Part shown: in pieces, positions 17,157-26,564 of the stretch
Numbering within the stretch: the stretch's first letter is position 1
Layout: every line of letters starts with the position of its first letter
From: Prevotella sp.
GTDB taxonomy: Bacteria > Bacteroidota > Bacteroidia > Bacteroidales > Bacteroidaceae
Direction of reading: 5' to 3'
DNA: 62,230 bases
Assembly: GCA_017651265.1 (NCBI GenBank)
Contig: JAGCDO010000003.1
Location: 1 to 62,230, forward strand
Made by a program: the position numbers and the translations under genes
Notes under the pieces: generated by a model
What the model saw: the letters and a program-made list of their open reading frames with translations, nothing else
What the model was told of the DNA's origin: nothing
The model's database searches: none

Positions 17157-17993
17157 ATGAAGAAGTTATTAATAGGCGTATGTGCTGCGTTGGTGCTGAC
17201 AGGTTGTGCCAACGAGTTCAACAGGGTGTATAAAACGCAGGACTACAACTATAAATATGAATATGCCAAGGAGTGTTTTGCCAATGGCAAATACGTCAAG
17301 GCCATCACACTGCTTGAAGAGCTGGTGACTGTAACTAAAGGCACCGACAATGGTGAGGAGTGTCTTTATATGTTGTCTATGGCGCAGTTCTGCAATGCTG
17401 ATTATGAAGCAGCCTCCATGGGCTTTAAGAAGTATTATCAGAGTTACCCCAAAGGACGGTTCGCCGAGATGGCTTCTTACTATGCCGGAGAAAGTCTTTA
17501 CATGAGTACTCCGGAACCCAGACTGGACCAATCGGCTACGGTCATGGCTATTACAGCTTATCAGGAGTACCTGGACATCTATCCTGATGCCACCTTGAAG
17601 CGGAAGGCGCAGGAACGGTTGTTCGATCTTCAGGACAAACTGGTGAAGAAAGAATTGCTCTCGGCTCAGCTGTACTACAATCTGGGTTCTTATTTCGGCA
17701 ATTGCGTGATGGGCGGTTCTAACTATGAAGCTTGTATCGTTACTGCGCAGAACGCCATGAAGGACTATCCCTATAACTCTATGCGTGAGGATTTTGCCGT
17801 GCTCATCATGAAGAGCAAATACGAACTGGCACATCAGAGCGTGGAATCAAAGAAGCTGGAGCGTTACCAGGATGCTGAGGATGAGTGCTACGGATTCATC
17901 AATGAGTATCCCGAGAGTAAGGAGCGCGCCACAGCTGAGAAGTATATTGCTGCTTGCAAGCGGTTTATTGGTGATCAGAGAGAGGAAGACTGA
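17157..17993 (+). CDS. bamD: Outer membrane assembly lipoprotein BamD
   Basis: A 278-residue lipoprotein from the ATG at 17157, chosen because the promoter overlaps the earlier ATG and because MKKLLIGVCAALVLTGC is a textbook lipoprotein signal. The mature part has TPR-like helices (YEYAKECFANGKYVKAITLLEELV, DYEAASMGFKKYYQSYPKG). BamD is the essential lipoprotein of the BAM complex that inserts beta-barrels such as SusC. It is followed by rpoZ and a DUF4293 gene in the same direction. Confidence 0.92.
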   Translation: MKKLLIGVCAALVLTGCANEFNRVYKTQDYNYKYEYAKECFANGKYVKAITLLEELVTVTKGTDNGEECLYMLSMAQFCNADYEAASMGFKKYYQSYPKGRFAEMASYYAGESLYMSTPEPRLDQSATVMAITAYQEYLDIYPDATLKRKAQERLFDLQDKLVKKELLSAQLYYNLGSYFGNCVMGGSNYEACIVTAQNAMKDYPYNSMREDFAVLIMKSKYELAHQSVESKKLERYQDAEDECYGFINEYPESKERATAEKYIAACKRFIGDQREED

Positions 17994-18060
17994 TCGAACT
18001 AATGGCCGCAATTGGCAATAAAAGAATGTAAAAAGGAAAGAATGTATAATTAAGAATAAT

Positions 18061-18390
18061 ATGGATTACAAGAAATCAAAAGCACCCGTAAACACAGTTA
18101 CACGTAACATCATGGATCTCAGTAAGGACACTGGTAATATCTATGAGAGCGTGGCTATCATTGCTAAGCGCGCGAATCAGATTTCCGTTGAAATCAAGCA
18201 GGATCTGAGTAAGAAACTGGCTGAGTTCGCTTCTTATAATGATTCTCTCGAGGAAGTATTCGAGAACCGCGAGCAAATTGAGATTTCACGTTACTATGAG
18301 AAGCTCCCGAAGGCCTCACTGCTGGCTACACAGGAGTTCATCGAAGGGAATGTGTATTATCGTGACCCGTCAAAAGACAACCAGAACTAA
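18061..18390 (+). CDS. rpoZ: RNA polymerase omega subunit (Bacteroidetes type)
   Basis: A 109-residue protein with VTRNIMDLSKDTGNIYESVA, then IIAKRANQI, matching the Bacteroidetes Rpb6/omega family that is often left unannotated. Omega helps fold and assemble beta-prime. It lies 67 nt after bamD and overlaps the next gene by one base. The same order bamD-rpoZ-DUF4293 is, as far as I recall, common in Bacteroidales. Confidence 0.88.
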   Translation: MDYKKSKAPVNTVTRNIMDLSKDTGNIYESVAIIAKRANQISVEIKQDLSKKLAEFASYNDSLEEVFENREQIEISRYYEKLPKASLLATQEFIEGNVYYRDPSKDNQN

Positions 18391-18848
18391 TGATTCAACG
18401 TAAGCAGACCCTTTTCTTGCTCCTGGCGCTGATTATCACAGTAATCTGCCTTTGTCTGCCTGTGGCAACACTTGTTCCTCAAGGGATGGGGGTAGATATG
18501 CCTATGTATAATCTCTGGGTGGTTGACGCTAATGGAGGGCACCAGTTTAGTGTGTGGGTACTGTTCGCTATCTTGCTCGTAACATGTCCCCTCGCACTTA
18601 TTGCTATCTTCCTGTTCAAGAACCGAAAGGCGCAGATCAAATTGTGTGTGATCAATATCCTGTTCATGCTATGTTGGTATTCGGTCTATGCCTTCCATGC
18701 CATCAATCTGGGAGATAAGCTGCACGCATCATTCCAGTTGGAGTTTGCTGCAGGTTTGCCTTTCTTCGCACTCATCTTCTATTTCTTAGCGCTGAGAGGA
18801 GTGCGGGCAGATGAGGCACTGATCAAGTCGATGGACAGGATCAGGTGA
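18390..18848 (+). CDS. DUF4293 family membrane protein
   Basis: A 152-residue protein with four transmembrane helices (about 8-27, 50-72, 80-102, 112-135) and short loops, the DUF4293 layout. Function is unknown. Its ATG shares the last A of the rpoZ stop, implying translational coupling. Its TGA stop (18846-18848) is the first base of a heptamer array. Confidence 0.85.
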   Translation: MIQRKQTLFLLLALIITVICLCLPVATLVPQGMGVDMPMYNLWVVDANGGHQFSVWVLFAILLVTCPLALIAIFLFKNRKAQIKLCVINILFMLCWYSVYAFHAINLGDKLHASFQLEFAAGLPFFALIFYFLALRGVRADEALIKSMDRIR

Positions 18849-18882
18849 CAAGTTTCAAGTTACAAGTATCAAGTTTCAAGTG
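18848..18882. repeat. Heptamer array, 5 copies of a CAAGTT-type unit
   Basis: Five 7-bp units (ACAAGTT, TCAAGTT, ACAAGTA, TCAAGTT, TCAAGTG) begin on the last base of the stop codon of the DUF4293 gene. They are more degenerate than the other arrays but strictly in 7-bp register. Confidence 0.85.
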
Positions 18883-18910
18883 TGATTACCGGAACTGGAG
18901 TGGAAAGATA

Positions 18911-18942
18911 AAAAAAGAGATTGCCGAAGCAATCTCTTTTTT
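18911..18942. terminator. Bidirectional intrinsic terminator
   Basis: A perfect 14-bp stem (AAAAAAGAGATTGC with its complement) closed by a CGAA tetraloop (18925-18928), with A-run and T-run on the two sides. It serves both the DUF4293 gene (+) and the Ala-rich lipoprotein (-). Confidence 0.92.
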
Positions 18943-18967
18943 ATTGTGATAATTGAATAGACAATTC

Positions 18968-19597
18968 TTAGATTCCAAGAGCCTTCTTTGCACCGTCAGC
19001 AGCCTTGTCAACAGCCTCGCCTGCCTTATCCTTAGCAGCGTCAACAGCGTCAGTAGCCTTGTCAACAACAGCATCTTTTGCATCCTTAGCAGCGTCAACA
19101 GCAGCATCAGCAGCACCCTCGATAGCGTCGCCTGCAGCGTCAACAGCCTTGCCAGCCAATGAAGCAGCGTCGATACCCAGACCCTTCAGAGCATCGCCAG
19201 CACCGAGAAGAGCGTCAACAGTGTCGCTAGGAATAGCGTTCACAGTGTCGAGCAGACCAGCCACAGCAGCGTTACCTGCTACGAGACCCTTGATCTTGTC
19301 AGCATTGTCCTTCAGGAAGCCCTGAACCTTTGCCAGATACTCCTTGGCAATCTCCGGGTTCTTAGCAATGAACTCAGCAACCTTAGCCTTTACAGCCTCC
19401 AATGCATTCTGGATACCAGTAGCGTCAGTAGCATCTGACAACTGTGCAATCACTTCGTCTGCAGCAGCATTTGCCTCCTGCAGTGCTACTTCTGTTGAAT
19501 CGATAGCTTCCTCAACGGGAGCCGGAGCGGGTTTGTTTGTACAACTTGCGAACATCAAACCTACAGCTGCAAGAGCCATAAAAAATACTTTCTTCAT
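18968..19597 (-). CDS. Ala/Lys/Asp-rich helical lipoprotein, LEA-like
   Basis: A 209-residue protein with lipobox FASC (Cys about 19). The rest is low-complexity, strongly helical and amphipathic. The last 80 residues repeat motifs such as DAAKDKAGEAVDKAADG, resembling LEA or apolipoprotein-type 11-mer repeats. No catalytic residue is visible. Plausible roles are membrane-surface coating, envelope spacing or stress protection; none is shown. It stands alone between a terminator and rpsA with a leader of moderate length, suggesting its own promoter. Confidence 0.8.
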   Translation of the reverse strand: MKKVFFMALAAVGLMFASCTNKPAPAPVEEAIDSTEVALQEANAAADEVIAQLSDATDATGIQNALEAVKAKVAEFIAKNPEIAKEYLAKVQGFLKDNADKIKGLVAGNAAVAGLLDTVNAIPSDTVDALLGAGDALKGLGIDAASLAGKAVDAAGDAIEGAADAAVDAAKDAKDAVVDKATDAVDAAKDKAGEAVDKAADGAKKALGI

Positions 19598-19750
19598 AAT
19601 TTGTTGGATTTAGTTAATAAATAAAGATAAATATTTGGCCGTAAAGATACACTTTTTCCATATACGTTGTATCACTTTTTTACAAGGTTTAACAAAAAAA
19701 GTGCATTATTCGTGTAACTTTTTGGATTTTGCGTATTTTTAGAAACAAAA

Positions 19751-19783
19751 AATAGCATGCCTGCAAACGCAGACATGCTATTA
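19751..19783 (-). terminator. Intrinsic terminator downstream of rpsA
   Basis: A hairpin with stem AATAGCATG/CATGCTATT extended through a mismatch by CTGC/GCAG around an AAAC loop. It lies 20 nt past the rpsA stop, with a T-run on the minus-strand side (plus-strand A-run before 19751). Confidence 0.8.
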
Positions 19784-19803
19784 TATAATAGGTGGAGTGG
19801 GGA

Positions 19804-21579
19804 TTACTCGCCCTTCTCCAACTTAGCCTTCAGTTCGGCCAGTGCATCAATATCACCCAGGGTTGTACCTGCAGCAACATTGTTGATCACGGGAGCCTCT
19901 TCCTTCTTAGCGGCACGCTTAGCACGAGGAGCCTTCTTGGTCTCATCCTTAGCATCCTCGAAGGTACGACTATGAGACAGGATGATACGCTTGGTCTCCT
20001 TTACAAACTCGATTACCTTGAACTGGAGATCCTCACCAAGCTGAGCCTGACTGCCATCCTCCTTTACAAGGTGCTTCGGTGTTGCAAAGCCTTCACCACC
20101 TTCGTTCAGTGCGATAACTGCACCCTTGTCCATGATCTCTGTGATCTTACCAGCGTGAACGCTACCCGGTGTGTAGATGGTCTCGTAAGTATCCCAAGGA
20201 TTCTCCTCGAGCTGCTTGTGACCGAGTGAGAGACGACGGTTCTCCTTGTCGATTTCGAGAACGACAACCTCAATCTCTGCACCTACCTGAGTGAACTCAG
20301 ACGGATGCTTCACCTTCTTGGTCCAAGACAGGTCGCTGATGTGGATCAGACCGTCAACACCTTCCTCCAGCTCAACGAAGATACCGAAGTTAGTGAAGTT
20401 GCGTACACGTGCGGTGTGCTTGCTGCCCACAGGATACTTGGTCTCGATGGTCTCCCACGGATCTTCCTTGAGCTGCTTGATACCGAGAGACATCTTGCGC
20501 TCCTCGCGGTCGAGGGTCAGAATAACTGTCTCTACCTCGTCGCCAACGTGCATGAACTCCTGAGCGCTGCGCAGGTGCTGGCTCCATGACATCTCTGATA
20601 CATGGATCAGACCCTCCACACCCGGAGCGATCTCCACAAATGCGCCGTAGTCAGCAATCACAACAACCTTACCCTTTACGTGGTCGCCCACCTTCAGGTT
20701 CTCATCCAGAGCATCCCATGGATGCGGGGTGAGCTGCTTCAGACCGAGGGCGATACGCTTCTTGTCATCATCGAAGTCGAGAATAACCACGTTGATCTTC
20801 TGATCAAGTGCCACAACCTCATGCGGATCGCTTACGCGGCCCCAAGACAGGTCAGTGATGTGGATGAGTCCGTCAACACCACCGAGGTCAACAAACACAC
20901 CGTAAGAGGTGATGTTCTTGACTGTACCCTCGAGGATCTGACCCTTCTCAAGCTTACCGATGATCTCTCTCTTCTGTGCTTCCAACTCAGCTTCGATAAG
21001 AGCCTTGTGAGAAACAACAACATTGCGGAACTCCTGGTTGATCTTCACAACCTTGAACTCCATGGTCTTTCCTACGAATACGTCGTAGTCGCGTATGGGA
21101 TGAACGTCAATCTGGCTGCCCGGGAGGAATGCCTCGATACCAAACACATCAACGATCATACCGCCCTTAGTGCGGCACTTGATGTAGCCCTGGATCACCT
21201 CCTCGTTGTCGAGGGCGGCGTTCACGCGCTCCCAGCTCTTGCTCAGACGAGCCTTCTTGTGTGAGAGAATCAGCTGACCCTTCTTGTCCTCTGCGTTCTC
21301 TACATAAACCTCAACGGTGTCACCAACTTTCAGATCCGGATTGTAGCGGAACTCTGAAGAGGGGATGATACCATCGCTCTTGTAACCGATGTTCACGATT
21401 ACTTCTTTTTTGTCGACGGAGATAACCTTACCGTCAACGACCTGATGCTCACTGACCTTGTTCAGTGTGTCATCATAAGCCTTCGTCAGCTCTTCTTTGC
21501 TGATTTCCTGGCTGCTGCCGTTCTCGAATTCTTCCCAGTTGAAGTCCTCTAACGGCTGTACATTTTTTAAGTTAGACAT
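19804..21579 (-). CDS. rpsA: 30S ribosomal protein S1
   Basis: A 591-residue protein with six S1 (OB-fold) domains in a row. Typical strands recur: GYKSDGIIP, GGMIVDVFGIEAFLP, YGVFVDLGGVDGLIH, YGAFVEIAPGVEGLIH, FGIFVELEEGVDGLIH, and a last diverged one (KGAVIALNEGGEG). A charged tail follows (RAKRAAKKEE). S1 helps mRNAs dock to the 30S subunit. In Bacteroidetes, where Shine-Dalgarno sequences are rare, it is thought to matter especially. The leader (21580-21655) contains a small GCGC hairpin that could be autoregulatory. Confidence 0.97.
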   Translation of the reverse strand: MSNLKNVQPLEDFNWEEFENGSSQEISKEELTKAYDDTLNKVSEHQVVDGKVISVDKKEVIVNIGYKSDGIIPSSEFRYNPDLKVGDTVEVYVENAEDKKGQLILSHKKARLSKSWERVNAALDNEEVIQGYIKCRTKGGMIVDVFGIEAFLPGSQIDVHPIRDYDVFVGKTMEFKVVKINQEFRNVVVSHKALIEAELEAQKREIIGKLEKGQILEGTVKNITSYGVFVDLGGVDGLIHITDLSWGRVSDPHEVVALDQKINVVILDFDDDKKRIALGLKQLTPHPWDALDENLKVGDHVKGKVVVIADYGAFVEIAPGVEGLIHVSEMSWSQHLRSAQEFMHVGDEVETVILTLDREERKMSLGIKQLKEDPWETIETKYPVGSKHTARVRNFTNFGIFVELEEGVDGLIHISDLSWTKKVKHPSEFTQVGAEIEVVVLEIDKENRRLSLGHKQLEENPWDTYETIYTPGSVHAGKITEIMDKGAVIALNEGGEGFATPKHLVKEDGSQAQLGEDLQFKVIEFVKETKRIILSHSRTFEDAKDETKKAPRAKRAAKKEEAPVINNVAAGTTLGDIDALAELKAKLEKGE

Positions 21580-21659
21580 AAAATGAATTAATAAATAAAA
21601 TTGTAACTAATAAAGTGAGACTTTATGTTGTGCCTCGCGCATGACGCGCAAAGCGGCTG

Positions 21660-21667
21660 CAAAATTA
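21660..21667 (-). promoter_or_regulatory. -7 box of the rpsA promoter
   Basis: On the minus strand this reads TAATTTTG, matching TAnnTTTG. It implies a leader of about 75 nt before the rpsA ATG. No clear -33 TTTG is present at the expected spacing. Confidence 0.55.
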
Positions 21668-21734
21668 CTCATTTTTAATGAGATACGTGTCTTGTTCTTT
21701 CTATAACACTAATGATTTATAGAAATTTAACAGT

Positions 21735-22571
21735 CTATTGGTTATTATGTACACGTAATTGCCAGAAAGCTACTGCTGCAGCGGCAGCAACATTGAGAGA
21801 ATCCACCTGATGAGACATAGGGATTCGGGCCACATAATCCGTTTCTTCGATGACTTCCTGGGGCAGACCATCTCCTTCTGTTCCCATGACGATGGCCAGA
21901 CGTTCTTCCTGGATGAGTGGGGGATAATCAATGGGAACAGAGCGGTCGGTCAATGCCATGGAAACGGTCTTGAATCCCAGTCGGTGCAGACTGTTCACGG
22001 GTTCATGGAGCCAAGTCCAGGGAACCAGAAAGACTGAGCCCATCGACACCCTTACCGCCCTTCGGTTATATGGATCGCAGGAGTTGCGCGTCATAAGTAC
22101 TCCATCGATACCCAAGGCTGCGGCAGAACGGAAGATCGCTCCGATGTTTGTCGTGTCAACCACCCCGTTGATAATGACGATACGGCGGGCTTCCCTGCAG
22201 ACCTCTTCCACCCGTTTGTCTTTCGGTCGCCGCATGGCACACAACACACCTCGTGTCAATGTGTAGCCCGTCAATGAGGCTAACAAGTCACGTTCTCCTG
22301 TATATACGGGAAACTCCCCGATGTTCTTTTGTCGGGCATACTCCTCGCAACGACTGATAATGTCGCGGGCATCTCCCTCAATGTGTTTCTTTTCGCAGAG
22401 CAGGGCCACGGGCTCGTAGCCTGCGGTTAACGCTACGCGAATCACTTTAGGACTCTCGGCAATGAAGATTCCCTTGTCGGGTTCTAACTTGTTCCGCAGT
22501 TGCGCTTCCGTCAGTGTACTGAACATTTCCACACCTGGGTGGGAGAGGGAGGTGATTTCTATCAGGTTCAT
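21735..22571 (-). CDS. RNA 2'-O-methyltransferase, TrmH/SpoU family
   Basis: A 278-residue protein from the ATG at 22571. A longer reading to 22718 is unlikely because a -7 box lies inside it. An N-terminal substrate-binding domain (about 20-100) is followed by the SpoU knot: NGVVDTTNIGAIFRSA, then MGTEGDGLPQEV, then PMSHQVDSLNVAAAAAVAF. These are the three SAM-binding motifs of 2'-O-ribose methyltransferases acting on tRNA or rRNA. The target is not predictable. Confidence 0.9.
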   Translation of the reverse strand: MNLIEITSLSHPGVEMFSTLTEAQLRNKLEPDKGIFIAESPKVIRVALTAGYEPVALLCEKKHIEGDARDIISRCEEYARQKNIGEFPVYTGERDLLASLTGYTLTRGVLCAMRRPKDKRVEEVCREARRIVIINGVVDTTNIGAIFRSAAALGIDGVLMTRNSCDPYNRRAVRVSMGSVFLVPWTWLHEPVNSLHRLGFKTVSMALTDRSVPIDYPPLIQEERLAIVMGTEGDGLPQEVIEETDYVARIPMSHQVDSLNVAAAAAVAFWQLRVHNNQ

Positions 22572-22592
22572 GGATTGTAATGAATTGTGCTG

Positions 22593-22600
22593 CAAAAGTA
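22593..22600 (-). promoter_or_regulatory. -7 box of the SpoU methyltransferase gene
   Basis: TACTTTTG on the minus strand, about 22 nt before the ATG at 22571. This decides the start codon against the longer open frame. Confidence 0.6.
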
Positions 22601-22697
22601 CTGCATTTTTCTCAATAGGTAAAAATGAAATACACGTTTTTTGTGTCAAATGAGAAAAAAAATCATCATTTTTCATGACTGTTTGGATTTTTTTGTG

Positions 22698-22705
22698 TAT
22701 ATTTG
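22698..22705 (+). promoter_or_regulatory. -7 box of the dehydrogenase gene
   Basis: TATATTTG matches TAnnTTTG, 42 nt before the ATG at 22748. It is divergent from the methyltransferase promoter. No TTTG is seen at -33. Confidence 0.6.
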
Positions 22706-22747
22706 CGCTATCATACATGTACGTAACAAAATCAATCTATTAATTAT

Positions 22748-25700
22748 ATGACGACATCTACTAACACAACAAGCACCAGGAATCCACAAGTATATGCGGA
22801 TTTCCTTGCTGAGATCAAGAAGTTTGTGCCTTCTGACAGAATCTATACAGATGAGTTACGAACATTAGGGTGGGGAACTGATGCCAGTTTCTACCGCCAG
22901 ATACCCAAGGTGGTTGTAAGAAGTGAAGGTGAGGAGCAGATGGCCAAGATCATCCGCGCTTGTAACCAGTTCCATCTTCCTTTCACATTCCGTGCTGCAG
23001 GAACTTCCCTGTCAGGACAAAGTGTGAGCGACTCGGTATTGATCGTAGCCGGAAAGCATTGGGAACGTTATGAAATCGGTCCTGATCAGGAGACAATCCG
23101 ACTGCAGCCTGGTATTGTGGGTGCCCGCGTGAATGAGCTGCTTAAACCTTATGGTAGGGTATTCCCTCCGGATCCCGCTTCTATTGGAAGTGCCATGGTG
23201 GGTGGTATTGTGATCAATAATGCCTCGGGTATGAACTGTGGCGTTCATGCCAATAGCGACCGTATGATGATTAGTGCCCGTCTGATCCTGACCGATGGTA
23301 CAGTGGTTGACACAGGCGACGAGAAGAGTAAGGAACTGTTCAGGAAGTCGCACCCAGAATTCATCAAGAAGATCGAGGATCTGCGTGATAGGGTTCGTGC
23401 TGACCAGGAATTAGCCGACAGTATTCGTCTGAAATACAGCATCAAGAACGTAACGGGCTTGAATATCCGTCCGCTGTTAGCCTACGATGATCCGTTTGAT
23501 ATCATGGCACACTGTATGGTGGGTTCTGAGGGAACGCTGGCGTTCTTGTCGGAAGTAACCATGAAGACCTTGCATGATTATCCTTTCAAGGCATCGGCCA
23601 TGGTGTATTTCATGACGATGAAGGAGAGCTGTGAGGCTGTGGTGGCCATGAAGAAACTCAAGGCAGGTGATGAAGACCTGAAGATGAGTGCGGAGAACCT
23701 GATGGTGAAGAGTGCTGAAATGCTCGATTATAAGTCGCTGAGTTCAGTGGACGATCCCGTCTATCTGCAATACCAGAAGGATGTGGATACTGGGAAAATC
23801 CCGGGTGTGGAGCCAGGCGATTACCATAACCTGACCGCCATTCTGACGGAGACGAAGGCGGTGTCACATGAGCAGCTGTTGGAGAAGATTGACAAGATCA
23901 AGGAATGTCTCTCGCAATTCAGTCTGTATATCCCCGCAGAGTTCACCGAAGATCCCGCCATCTATGGTAAGTACTGGGCTATACGCTCAGGTATCTTCCC
24001 CTCTGTAGGAGGAACTCGTCCGGTAGGTACTTCATGTCTCATCGAAGATGTGGCATTCCACATCGAGGATCTGCCCGAGGCAACGGTCAAACTGCAGAAA
24101 CTCATTGCCGACCATGGCTATTCCGATGCTTGTATCTACGGTCATGCGTTTGAAGGTAACTACCACTTCATCCTCAACCAGAGCTTCAAGAGCGAGAGCG
24201 AGGTGAAACGCTATGAGGAGATGATGCGCGATGTGGCCCGTCTGGTGGTTGAGGAGTATGACGGCTCCTTGAAGGCTGAGCATGGAACGGGAAGGAACAT
24301 GGCTCCGTTCGTGAAGTACGAATGGCGCGACAAGGCATATGAGGTAATGAAGGAACTGAAGGCGATCTTCGATCCCGAAGGTCTGCTGAACCAAGGTGTA
24401 ATCTTTAACGATGATCCGGAATGCTTCATCAAGTGTCTGAAACCGTTACCTGTGCTCGATTTCGATTTCGACAAGGTTCCTGATGGCGGAAAGTACCTGA
24501 TGGATCCGTCTCTTTCCACTGCCCATGAGACGATTGAGCAGGTGAAACGAGCCAATAAGTGTATTGAGTGCGGATTCTGCGAAGTGAACTGTATGTCGTG
24601 CGGTCTTACCTTATCTTCAAGAATGCGTATTGCCGTACAGCGAGAGATCAGGGAACTGGAATCCACGGGTGCTGATCCAGAGCGTGCCGCCAGGTTGCGT
24701 AAGCAATATAAGTATTATGGCGATCAGACCTGTGCTACCGATGGTCTTTGTTCTACCTCTTGTCCGATGAAGATCAACACAGGTGAGTTAACCCACCTGA
24801 TCCGTCAGATGGACATGAACAGCAACAAGCTGGGTTATAAGGTCGGTGAGTTTGCTGCCAACCACATGGCCGGCATCAAGTCGGGCCTGCGCGTCGTACT
24901 GGATGTGGCTCACTTAGGACATGTCACCTTGGGACCGACGCTGATGACGAGTATTTGTAGAGGTATGAACAAGATGGGTATGCCCCTTTGGACAACCGCT
25001 ATGCCGAAAAAACATCGACAGCCGAAGAAGTCTGACCTGACCCAGTTCATCATCGAGAAGTCCATCCCCCAACATGAGGAGGAGCATTCGCCGCTGAAGG
25101 TGGTCTATTTTCCCAGCTGTATCAACCAGACGATGGGACAGTCGAAACGGGATGGTAAGATTCACGATCTTGTGGATGAGGTAATCCAACTGATGGCGAA
25201 GGCCGGTTATGAGGTGATCTTCCCCGATGGTATGGAGAAGATGTGCTGCGGACAGATCTGGGAGTCGAAGGGAATGCTAGACATAGCCGACCGTAAGAGC
25301 GCTGAGCTCGAAGAGGCCTTGTGGAAAGCATCCGAACAAGGGAAGTACCCTGTGCTCTGTGCCCAGAGTCCTTGTCTGCACCGCATGAAGAAGGTGATGA
25401 AGAAGATGAAGCTGTACGAGCCCGCAGAGTTTATCATGGAGTATCTCGTGCCACGTCTCGACTTCCATCCGACAGACCGTCATATCGCCCTTCACCTGAC
25501 CTGCTCTACTCGTCAGATGGGCGTTGACAAGGATATGATAGCTCTGGCCAAGCTCTGCTCCACCAATGTGTTCCTACCTGAGGGTGTAGGCTGTTGCGGC
25601 TTCGCTGGTGACCGTGGATTCACCTTCCCAGAGCTGAATAAGTATGGCTTGCGTAAGCTTCGTCCGCAGATCGAGAAGAACCATATCGAGGTAGGCTATT

Positions 25701-25810
25701 CTAACAGTAGGACCTGTGAGATCGGATTGGAGACCAATACGGGCATTCCTTATATGAGCATCGTGTATCTGGTGAATGAGTGCACCACAAAGAAAGAGAA
25801 CATCCTGTAA
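22748..25810 (+). CDS. FAD/Fe-S D-lactate (glycolate-type) dehydrogenase, three modules fused
   Basis: A 1020-residue protein. In order: an FAD-binding PCMH domain (about 45-270, RAAGTSLSGQSVSD and PPDPASIGSAMVGG), an FAD-linked oxidase C-terminal domain (about 280-560), a two-cluster ferredoxin-like module (CIECGFCEVNC near 604, CATDGLCSTSCP near 661), and two CCG domains (CCGQIWESKG near 833, GCCGFAGDRG near 948). This equals the parts of GlcDEF or LldE-like enzymes in one chain. It would oxidise D-lactate or another 2-hydroxy acid and pass electrons to the membrane chain. The substrate is inferred from family only. deoD follows 23 nt downstream. Confidence 0.9.
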   Translation: MTTSTNTTSTRNPQVYADFLAEIKKFVPSDRIYTDELRTLGWGTDASFYRQIPKVVVRSEGEEQMAKIIRACNQFHLPFTFRAAGTSLSGQSVSDSVLIVAGKHWERYEIGPDQETIRLQPGIVGARVNELLKPYGRVFPPDPASIGSAMVGGIVINNASGMNCGVHANSDRMMISARLILTDGTVVDTGDEKSKELFRKSHPEFIKKIEDLRDRVRADQELADSIRLKYSIKNVTGLNIRPLLAYDDPFDIMAHCMVGSEGTLAFLSEVTMKTLHDYPFKASAMVYFMTMKESCEAVVAMKKLKAGDEDLKMSAENLMVKSAEMLDYKSLSSVDDPVYLQYQKDVDTGKIPGVEPGDYHNLTAILTETKAVSHEQLLEKIDKIKECLSQFSLYIPAEFTEDPAIYGKYWAIRSGIFPSVGGTRPVGTSCLIEDVAFHIEDLPEATVKLQKLIADHGYSDACIYGHAFEGNYHFILNQSFKSESEVKRYEEMMRDVARLVVEEYDGSLKAEHGTGRNMAPFVKYEWRDKAYEVMKELKAIFDPEGLLNQGVIFNDDPECFIKCLKPLPVLDFDFDKVPDGGKYLMDPSLSTAHETIEQVKRANKCIECGFCEVNCMSCGLTLSSRMRIAVQREIRELESTGADPERAARLRKQYKYYGDQTCATDGLCSTSCPMKINTGELTHLIRQMDMNSNKLGYKVGEFAANHMAGIKSGLRVVLDVAHLGHVTLGPTLMTSICRGMNKMGMPLWTTAMPKKHRQPKKSDLTQFIIEKSIPQHEEEHSPLKVVYFPSCINQTMGQSKRDGKIHDLVDEVIQLMAKAGYEVIFPDGMEKMCCGQIWESKGMLDIADRKSAELEEALWKASEQGKYPVLCAQSPCLHRMKKVMKKMKLYEPAEFIMEYLVPRLDFHPTDRHIALHLTCSTRQMGVDKDMIALAKLCSTNVFLPEGVGCCGFAGDRGFTFPELNKYGLRKLRPQIEKNHIEVGYSNSRTCEIGLETNTGIPYMSIVYLVNECTTKKENIL

Positions 25811-25833
25811 AACTTTAATTAAATAATAAGAAT

Positions 25834-26541
25834 ATGAGTCAAACACCAACTCCCCACATCGGGGCGAAGAAAGGCGAAATTGCCGAGACAGTAATCATGG
25901 CGGGTGATCCGCTACGTGCAAAACTGATGGCCGAACGGTTCCTGGAGAACCCCGTGCAGTTCAACAATGTTCGTGGTATGCTGGGCTATACGGGTACCTA
26001 TAAAGGTAAGCGGGTCAGTGTGATGGGACATGGTATGGGTATGCCGTCAATCGGTATCTACACCTACGAGTTGTATAACTTCTATGGGGTGAAGACCATC
26101 ATCCGTGTGGGATCGGCAGGATCTATCAATAAGGAACTGCACATTGGCGACCTGGCCATTGCGATGGGCGCTTGCACGAATAGCAACTATGCTGATCAGT
26201 ATGAGATGCCTGGTACCTATGCACCGATAGCCGACTTCAGTCTGATTCGTGCAGCAGTTGAGGCATGCGAGAAGTTCGGCTACAACTACAAGGTCGGTAA
26301 TGTGTTGTCATCGGATGTATTTTACGGCGAGAACCCGCACAACGACAAGTGGATCAACATGGGTGTAATGGCCGTAGAGATGGAGATTGCAGCCCTGTAT
26401 ATGAATGCAGCCCGCTCAGGAAACCGCGCGCTGGGCATCTGCACCATCTCAGATAATATCCTGACAGGGGAGGCTACAACGGCTGAGGAGCGTCAGAATA
26501 ATTTCACCCACATGATGGATGTGGCGTTCTCACTGATTTAA
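25834..26541 (+). CDS. deoD: Purine-nucleoside phosphorylase, DeoD type
   Basis: A 235-residue homohexameric-type enzyme that splits purine (deoxy)nucleosides with phosphate into base and (deoxy)ribose-1-phosphate. Conserved stretches: [37 protein letters not shown] (phosphate site), [10 protein letters not shown] (substrate Glu) and TISDN (catalytic Asp). Length and spacing are normal. Confidence 0.95.
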   Translation: MSQTPTPHIGAKKGEIAETVIMAGDPLRAKLMAERFLENPVQFNNVRGMLGYTGTYKGKRVSVMGHGMGMPSIGIYTYELYNFYGVKTIIRVGSAGSINKELHIGDLAIAMGACTNSNYADQYEMPGTYAPIADFSLIRAAVEACEKFGYNYKVGNVLSSDVFYGENPHNDKWINMGVMAVEMEIAALYMNAARSGNRALGICTISDNILTGEATTAEERQNNFTHMMDVAFSLI

Positions 26542-26564
26542 TCGCTCGGAGAACTGAAAGGAGG

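Noticed and set aside
18001-18060. A possible tRNA or small RNA between bamD and rpoZ
   Set aside because: No cloverleaf arms or T-loop consensus; it is just an A-rich spacer.
22572-22718. N-terminal extension of the SpoU methyltransferase
   Set aside because: It contains the gene's own -7 box and does not resemble the family, so the ATG at 22571 is used.
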